DNA of 64,000 nucleotides, taken from assembly GCA_036571765.1 (NCBI GenBank), contig BROE01000022.1, forward strand, positions 12,916,282 through 12,980,281, read 5' to 3'. Position numbers and translations under genes: made by a program. Position 1 is the first letter of the stretch; every line of letters starts with the position of its first letter. Under the pieces are notes generated by a model that was not told where the DNA came from, ran no database searches, and was given only the letters and a program-made list of their open reading frames with translations. This DNA comes from Plecoglossus altivelis (Eukaryota; Chordata; Actinopteri; Osmeriformes; Plecoglossidae). This document shows, one piece after another, positions 58,746 to 64,000 of this stretch.

Positions 58746-58785
58746 ACTCTCCCCCATCGCCCTGTGCTGGGCGATGGGGGAGAGT
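58746..58785. repeat. Perfect hairpin, 17-bp arms, 6-nt loop, at LINE deletion junction
   Basis: Arms 58746-58762 and 58769-58785 are exact reverse complements (ACTCTCCCCCATCGCCC and its complement), loop TGTGCT. Confidence 0.97.
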
Positions 58786-59245
58786 GTCAACACTGTTGAG
58801 TCCCTCCGCTTCCTGGGCACCACACTCTCACAGGACCTCAGGTGGGAGCTGAACATCGCCTCACTTGTTAAGAAAGCCCAGCATAGGATGTACTTCCTGT
58901 GGCAGCTAAAGAAATTCAACCTCCCAAAGACAATGATGGTGCAATTCTATACGGCCATCCTCACCTCATCCATAACCGTCTGGTACGCTGCTGCCACTGC
59001 CAAGGACAAGACCAGACTGCAGCGCATCAGAAGAAGGTGAAAGGCTGCAATCTGCCATCCCTCGAGGACCTGCACACCTCGAGGTCCTTGAGGCGAGTGA
59101 GGAAGATTGTGGCCAACTCCTCCCACCCTGGACACTCTTTGCTTCAGCTGCGGTCCATCAGGACCAAAACCTCTCGCCACAGGAACACAGCTTCTACCCC
59201 TCCTGCTATTGCCCTCTTCAACAGGGCCAAGGACTCAGTATGACA
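58786..59245 (+). pseudogene. L2-like RT thumb and C-terminal remnant
   Basis: V-E-S-L-R-F-L-G-T-T-L-S-Q-D-L-R-W-E, then Q-L-K-K-F-N-L-P-K-T-M and S-S-I-T-V-W-Y; after a shift, G-C-N-L-P-S-L-E-D-L-H-T-S-R and I-R-T-K-T-S-R-H. These are the conserved post-palm segments of L2-like ORF2. Frameshifted. Confidence 0.85.
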
Positions 59246-59605
59246 TTGCCACAAACTACCAATACCCCCACACCCCCGCTTCGGGATCCTCCTACTGCAC
59301 TCTGCACAAGCCACTCTAGCACATGACAACTTAAAACTACCACTATGATTTTGCACTACTGTGTATACCCCTCATCCTGCTCTATATATACCCCACTTAC
59401 TATAGTTATATTAACCCCATATGTACAGCTGGTGTCCCTTTTTTATTATATTTGTATTTTATAATAGATTCTTATTATATTTTCATATACCTTCCTTATG
59501 TTTCATATATGTTCTATGTTTGCACTTCCCTGCCACAGTAAATTCTGTGCCTGTATATCTTGTATGGCGAATAAAACCGATTCTGATTCTGATCTGCCTC
59601 TCCCT

Positions 59606-62600
59606 CTGTTCGCGGATTGGATTTCAGATATCTGAGTGAAGAAAACAAAAGCTGGTGTATGGGTTCCAAACCTACTACAGAAGCAAAGTCGAAATTTAGC
59701 AGAATTGAGCAGTAGGACGGCGATGCCAAGCTCTTCATTTTTCTTGGTGGGTCAGTCAATGCTCTGACATTGTTGTTGGTCCAGCTTTGAAGACAAAGAA
59801 AATGGAATACACTTATTCTATAACCATTGTATTCTCTTCAAAACACAGGATTACTACAGTGCGTCACATGGTGTCATGGGATAGGTGAGCACTGGTTCCT
59901 GGGAAGATGGGGACCAGTTTCTTGGCACTGTCCAAAAAACACAGGAAAGCTTCTTGAACAATACTTTCTTATTATGCACTGAAAAGAAAATACGACTTAC
60001 TGGGCAAGTGATTATTCATTGGTATGATTATTAATGTGATTATTAAAATGATTCCAGCCAGCTGTGGGTGGAAGAGGTGTTGGATGTGTACTGGTTACAG
60101 GGGGATCGTTTGAGATTCTTTGTTTCAAGACATTCCCATTTGCTTTATTCTAACCAAAAATGAGCTAACACGACACATAACCATGACATTACAGCAATAT
60201 CATACCTGCTGATTTTGCTCTTTTTCTTTTGAGAGTGGAGGATGACAATTCAAAAGTAGAAGCAGGTGGTCAAATTGAGACGAGGGACTGTAAGGGAGCC
60301 TTGTGGACAAATGTGGGTCAGTGGGCTGAGGGGCTGGTGATGACGTTGCTATAGATGGCCAGAACCGAGGTGCTGGGGAGTGCAGAGGCTGGAGGGGACT
60401 TCTTCCTGCCAGCAGTTGTTCCAGGATGGGTGGTGGCGGTGGAGGAGGCTGAAGGGTGGTTACTCCTACCAGCAGTGCTCCTTTGGTGGATAATGGGGCG
60501 GACCGCTTTCAACCAGGCCCGTTCCCTCTTAGCTGGCTTCTATGCCCTGAGTCTAGCTGGTGCATGCTCCTTCTCTTCACGCTCCTGGATGAGCCACTGG
60601 TAGTCCACTCCAGAGATGACCCTTGCAGCCAGTCACTTGCCTCAGTTTTTTTTTATAGTTGAGGAGTGCCAGATCCAGTTGGATGAGCCCCAACATTGGG
60701 GAGTTTGAAAGGACGATAATGGGACCCCTTACATTGCAGCAATTTAGAATAGGAGGCTGGCAGGGCCTTATGAAAAATTTTACAGATCTGTACATGCCAT
60801 CTAATCATAGTAACGGCTATAACAAAATCAACCATGTTGTCAAAAAGTTTGTGAAATCATGTACTGTGAAATTAAATAAGACTTAGGTAGCTAATTAGTT
60901 TGATAGCTTTTACTTTAAAGTAAGTTAACACCACTATCTATTGCAGACCTCTGCCTTCTTAGCAACTCGAGTCTTTGTTGATGTGTACACAAAGACATTG
61001 TAAAGGGATCTCTAGGACATATACACAGCATTGTATCAAGTGTTCTCTGACAGTGGAGGGGTGAAGGCTTGTTCCAGCATCTGTCACACGCACTACAAAC
61101 CCTCACAATTCCACTTCTCTAATGAAGGGAAAAATGAAAAAAAATGTAATTATCATGAATATCAGTGCCTCTCATTGGGCCTTACTTTCCAGCAGTTATA
61201 ATTAGAGTTGTAATTGTCAATTACATCGGATGAGAATTAATAGATTACTAAGGACATCTTTGTGCAAGTGAGACAAGTGTGTTGGCTTCACTGACTTATC
61301 GCCACTCATCCTGCCAGAAAATGTAAAGGAAAAGAATCCAACTGACCTTTTCCTTCAAACATCTTCTTGGTGTCATGATGTGTCTAAGGGGCATTTTGAA
61401 GTAATACATTTTTCAAATGTATTTGCCTTATCTATGTGGTGGTGTTCTTCCTGCCTGTTGACAACTGAACATTTTGTCTTGAAAAATTTAAATATAATTA
61501 AATTTGGCTCTCATATTTCTTAAAGATGACAGATGGAATATGACAGAGGAACAGTATTAACCCTATATGAAAAGTTCCCCATTGTCAGACATATTTGGCT
61601 TTGAAAACGTTTTGCTGTTTGACAGTAGCATTGGCTTGTATGTTCTGGCATGAAATTACTGCCCAATGTGTTTGATAACATGGATCCAGCCAGGTCGAAG
61701 ACAGACACTGAGTAGCTTTGCCAACTGTGGGAGCGGCACATTGGATCTGGGTTGGTAGGACGCTGTGTCAAGTCTGTCAGGGGAAAGAGAGGCCTCTGTC
61801 AAACACAGCCTGCCGGGTTTAACCCAGCTTCATTAGTTAGGCAGCCACTTTGACACAGCAGGTTTAAAGACTTGGCAGAGCTGTTCTCAAACTGACAGAC
61901 ACATAACTCCCTATCCAAGCACTTCCACTCATGTTTACCCAGTGGAGTGTTACATGGTAAAAATGCAATGCAATGCCAGAGGCTCTCTATTTAAAGTCAA
62001 GCTTCGTGATTTGGAGAGTACTGGCTCTCATCTGAAAATTGGTGCATGTCCCACATGTTACAGAGCGTCTCTGAAATCTACCTGTACAAATAGCAGCTAT
62101 CCGGCTGGAAGGCCAGATGGCATGAACACGAGAACATTGCTCCACAGTCCCCATGCGTTGCCAGACATGAGATTCTTCTAGGCTGGTCTGTTACTGGTGG
62201 GAGGCCCCCAACCACCTGACTGAGCCCTCCCAACCTCACCAGGTCTTATGCTCCCCGCCACACCCATCCTTCCAGCTGCATTCTCACCTTATCCTCCCTA
62301 CCAGGCCCTCACGCTCCCAGCTGAGTTCCTGACTATACCCCCATTGGTCTTAATTCTACATCTTGAGTTTTCCCTACATTGCAGTTTTACATCTTTATTG
62401 GTATACTGCCTATCAAAAGATTATTTTCTTTTGAGTAGAGTTAAAGTGCAGAGAAATGAGAAGACAACATATGAAAGGTGTTGTAATTTGTACATGATGA
62501 AACCCAAATGTTTGAACTCCCTCTTTAGTAAAACATGAGTAAGACTCACCACTTGGAAATTGTTTGATTACAAATTTTTTACTGGAGTACAGACAAAAAT

Positions 62601-63068
62601 TAGTCTTGGAGGACATTGCAAGGGTTATTTGAGGGGGGAGGAGAGGAAAGCTTTCTGCTCTCAAGATCCCTCTATTCCCACACTCAGTTGCTTTATAATC
62701 TGCTGCTTGTTCTCAGCAGGTCATCCTTGAATATGGAAATGACTGTCAAATGAGTACTGCAAACAACACTCTGCAGGCAGAGCAGAGAAATTACAACAAA
62801 GAGGCATTAATGGAACTGTCTGTCCGCCTGTCCTCTCCCTCATTCTCATTCTGTTTGTTCTGTTTACCTGTTCAGACACTAACACATCCTAATTCAAATT
62901 GACCAATTTGTCAACTCTTGTTTCTACTTTTCAATGGCAGTGGATTACGCAGCTCTGCATGTTCTCAGTCTCTCCATTCAGCGATATGTGTCTTGACCTC
63001 CTCTCTCAATCTCTTCTGTCCTGAGTTCTCTTTGGACACAAACACACCTTGTAAGGGTGATACTGTAT
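59606..63068 (-). other. thsd7b intron or upstream region, no exon recognised
   Basis: A GC-rich patch at 60340-60640 gives overlapping ORFs on both strands. Its minus strand reads W-L-I-Q-E-R-E-E-K-E-H-A-P-A-R, which looks once-coding but matches no family I know. The rest is AT-rich without recognised features. Confidence 0.4.
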
Positions 63069-63098
63069 CTATCCATCCATCCATCCATTGTCTTCCGC

Positions 63099-63491
63099 TT
63101 ATCCGGGGCCGGGTCGCGGGGGCAGCAGTCTGAGCAGAGAGGCCCAGACTTCCTTCTCCACGCACAGCTCCTCCGGGGGGATCCCGAGGCGTTCCCAGGC
63201 CAGCCAAGCGACATAGTCCCTCCAGCGTGTCCTGGGTCTTCCCCGGGGCCGCCTCCCGGTAGGACATGTCCGGAACACCTCCAGAGGGAGGCGTCCAGGA
63301 GGCATCCGAAACAGATGCCCGAGCCACCTCAGCTGGCTCCCCTCGACGTGGAGGAGAAGCGGCTCTACTCCGAGCTCCTCCCGTGTGACCGAGCTCCTCA
63401 CCCTATCTCTAAGGGAGCGCCCGGCCACCCTGCGGAGAAAACTCATTCGACCGCTTGTATCCGCGATCTCGTCCTTTCGGTCATTACCCAA
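63099..63491 (-). pseudogene. RTE-like LINE C-terminal fragment
   Basis: M-S-F-L-R-R-V-A-G-R-S-L-R-D-R-V-R, W-L-G-H-L-F-R-M-P and G-R-P-R-T-R-W-R-D-Y, the conserved C-terminal run of this family, ending P-P-R-P-G-P-G. It lies in a different frame from the RT part, with a gap near 63500-63560. Confidence 0.85.
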
Positions 63492-63559
63492 AGTTCATGA
63501 CCATAGGTGAGAGTAGGAACGTAGATAGACCGGTAAATTGAGAGCTTTGCCCTTCAGGC

Positions 63560-63979
63560 TCAGCTCCTTCTTTCCACGACGGACCGGTACAGACAGCGCA
63601 TCACTATAGCCGCTGCACCGATCCGCCTGTCAATCTCACGTTCCGTCCTTCCCTCACTTGTAAACAAGACCCCGAAATACTTGAACTCCTCCACTTGAAG
63701 CAAGGACTCCCCACCCACCTGGAGGGAGCAAGCCACCTTTTTCCGGTCGAGAACCATGGCCTTAGATTTCGAGGTGCTGATTCCAATCCCGGCTGCTTCA
63801 CACTCGGCTGCAAACCGCTCTAGTGCATGCTGTAGGTCCCGGTCCGATGGAGCCATCAGGACAACATCATCCGCGAATAGCAGAGATGAAATCCTGTGCC
63901 CCCCGAACCAGACACCCTCCGGCCCCTGGCTGTGCCTAGAAATTCTGTCCATAAAAACAATGAACAGAACCGGTGACAA
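63560..63979 (-). pseudogene. RTE-like LINE reverse transcriptase fragment
   Basis: S-P-V-L-F-I-V-F-M-D (motif B region), L-L-F-A-D-D-V-V-L-M (catalytic motif C), then S-K-S-K-A-M and F-K-Y-F-G-V-L-F-T-S. Open for 139 codons up to the window edge, so relatively young, but the downstream frame is broken. Confidence 0.88.
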
Positions 63980-64000
63980 AGGGCAAACCTGGCGGAGTCC

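Larger units (their letters stand above)
57385..59605 (+). mobile_element. L2-like LINE, nearly full length but lacking the reverse transcriptase core
   Basis: The 5' part (57420-57740) reads L-H-R-R-R-R-R-G-K-R-A-G then P-S-L-F-L, and V-R-S-L-H-N-K-M-D-K-L. The endonuclease follows in several frames, then the pre-RT linker (to about 58720). The sequence then jumps to the region after the RT palm, C-terminal segments and a 3' tail ending GCGAATAAAACCGATTCTGATTC. A 17-bp-arm hairpin sits at the jump. Antisense to thsd7b. Confidence 0.87.
63069..64000 (-). mobile_element. RTE/Rex3-like LINE, 3' part, running off the window
   Basis: Minus-strand element ending in (GGAT)n (63069-63091), with the 3' coding end just before it. 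ORF fragments cover the RT from the F-A-D-D-V-V-L motif onward and the C-terminal region. The 5' part lies beyond 64000. The name follows the common fish RTE family it resembles. Confidence 0.85.

Noticed and set aside
59040..59100. Inverted CCTCGAGG repeats in the L2-like LINE
   Set aside because: They fall in conserved LINE coding sequence (E-D-L-H-T-S-R) and are explained by the codons, unlike the junction hairpins.

Overview
This window is vertebrate nuclear DNA, almost certainly from a teleost fish. Genes are split into short exons with GT-AG introns, and intergenic and intronic DNA is full of microsatellites. The mobile elements are fish types: L2-like, RTE/Rex3-like and restriction-like-endonuclease (R4/Dong/Rex6-like) LINEs, a Tc1 element, a Ty3/gypsy element and tRNA-derived SINEs. 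Nothing prokaryotic is present.

Two recognisable genes lie on the minus strand. (1) The 3' half of thsd7b, a thrombospondin type-1 repeat membrane protein, is given here as 15 exons running from 55089 down to the stop codon at 32275. All exon junctions are phase-consistent, and the chain ends in a transmembrane segment and a short cytoplasmic tail ending YDGDADM. Its 5' exons lie beyond 64000. (2) A complete six-exon hnmt (histamine N-methyltransferase, 293 codons) runs 27024-24901. As I recall, HNMT follows THSD7B in the same orientation in human, so gene order supports both names. A second, broken 5' copy of hnmt (exons 1-3, internal stop, lost splice acceptor) lies at 22658-22084. A 1.5-kb Tc1 element separates it from its own upstream flank, and the intact paralogue preserves the empty site.

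Layout: 1-10075, non-coding with (AG)n and (CCTT)n; 10076-14620, a decayed minus-strand Ty3/gypsy element with a SINE inside it; 14620-22080, non-coding with an L2 tail and one orphan exon-like ORF on the plus strand at 19206-19345; 22084-27300, the hnmt duplication; 27794-29783, a REL-endonuclease LINE with a 16-bp target duplication and an 834-bp TA-flanked DNA transposon nested inside; 32275-55089, thsd7b with intronic repeats; 57385-59605, a second long L2-like LINE; 63069-64000, an RTE-like LINE running off the window.

The most unusual signals are as follows. Perfect short-loop hairpins (arms 8-28 bp) sit at or near places where three retroelements have lost their reverse transcriptase core. 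One such hairpin is present in the leader of intact hnmt but absent from its paralogue. A 30-bp-period minisatellite ends exactly at a thsd7b splice donor and carries extra copies of that donor. A thsd7b splice acceptor has a G-run and a (GT)n tract where its polypyrimidine tract should be.
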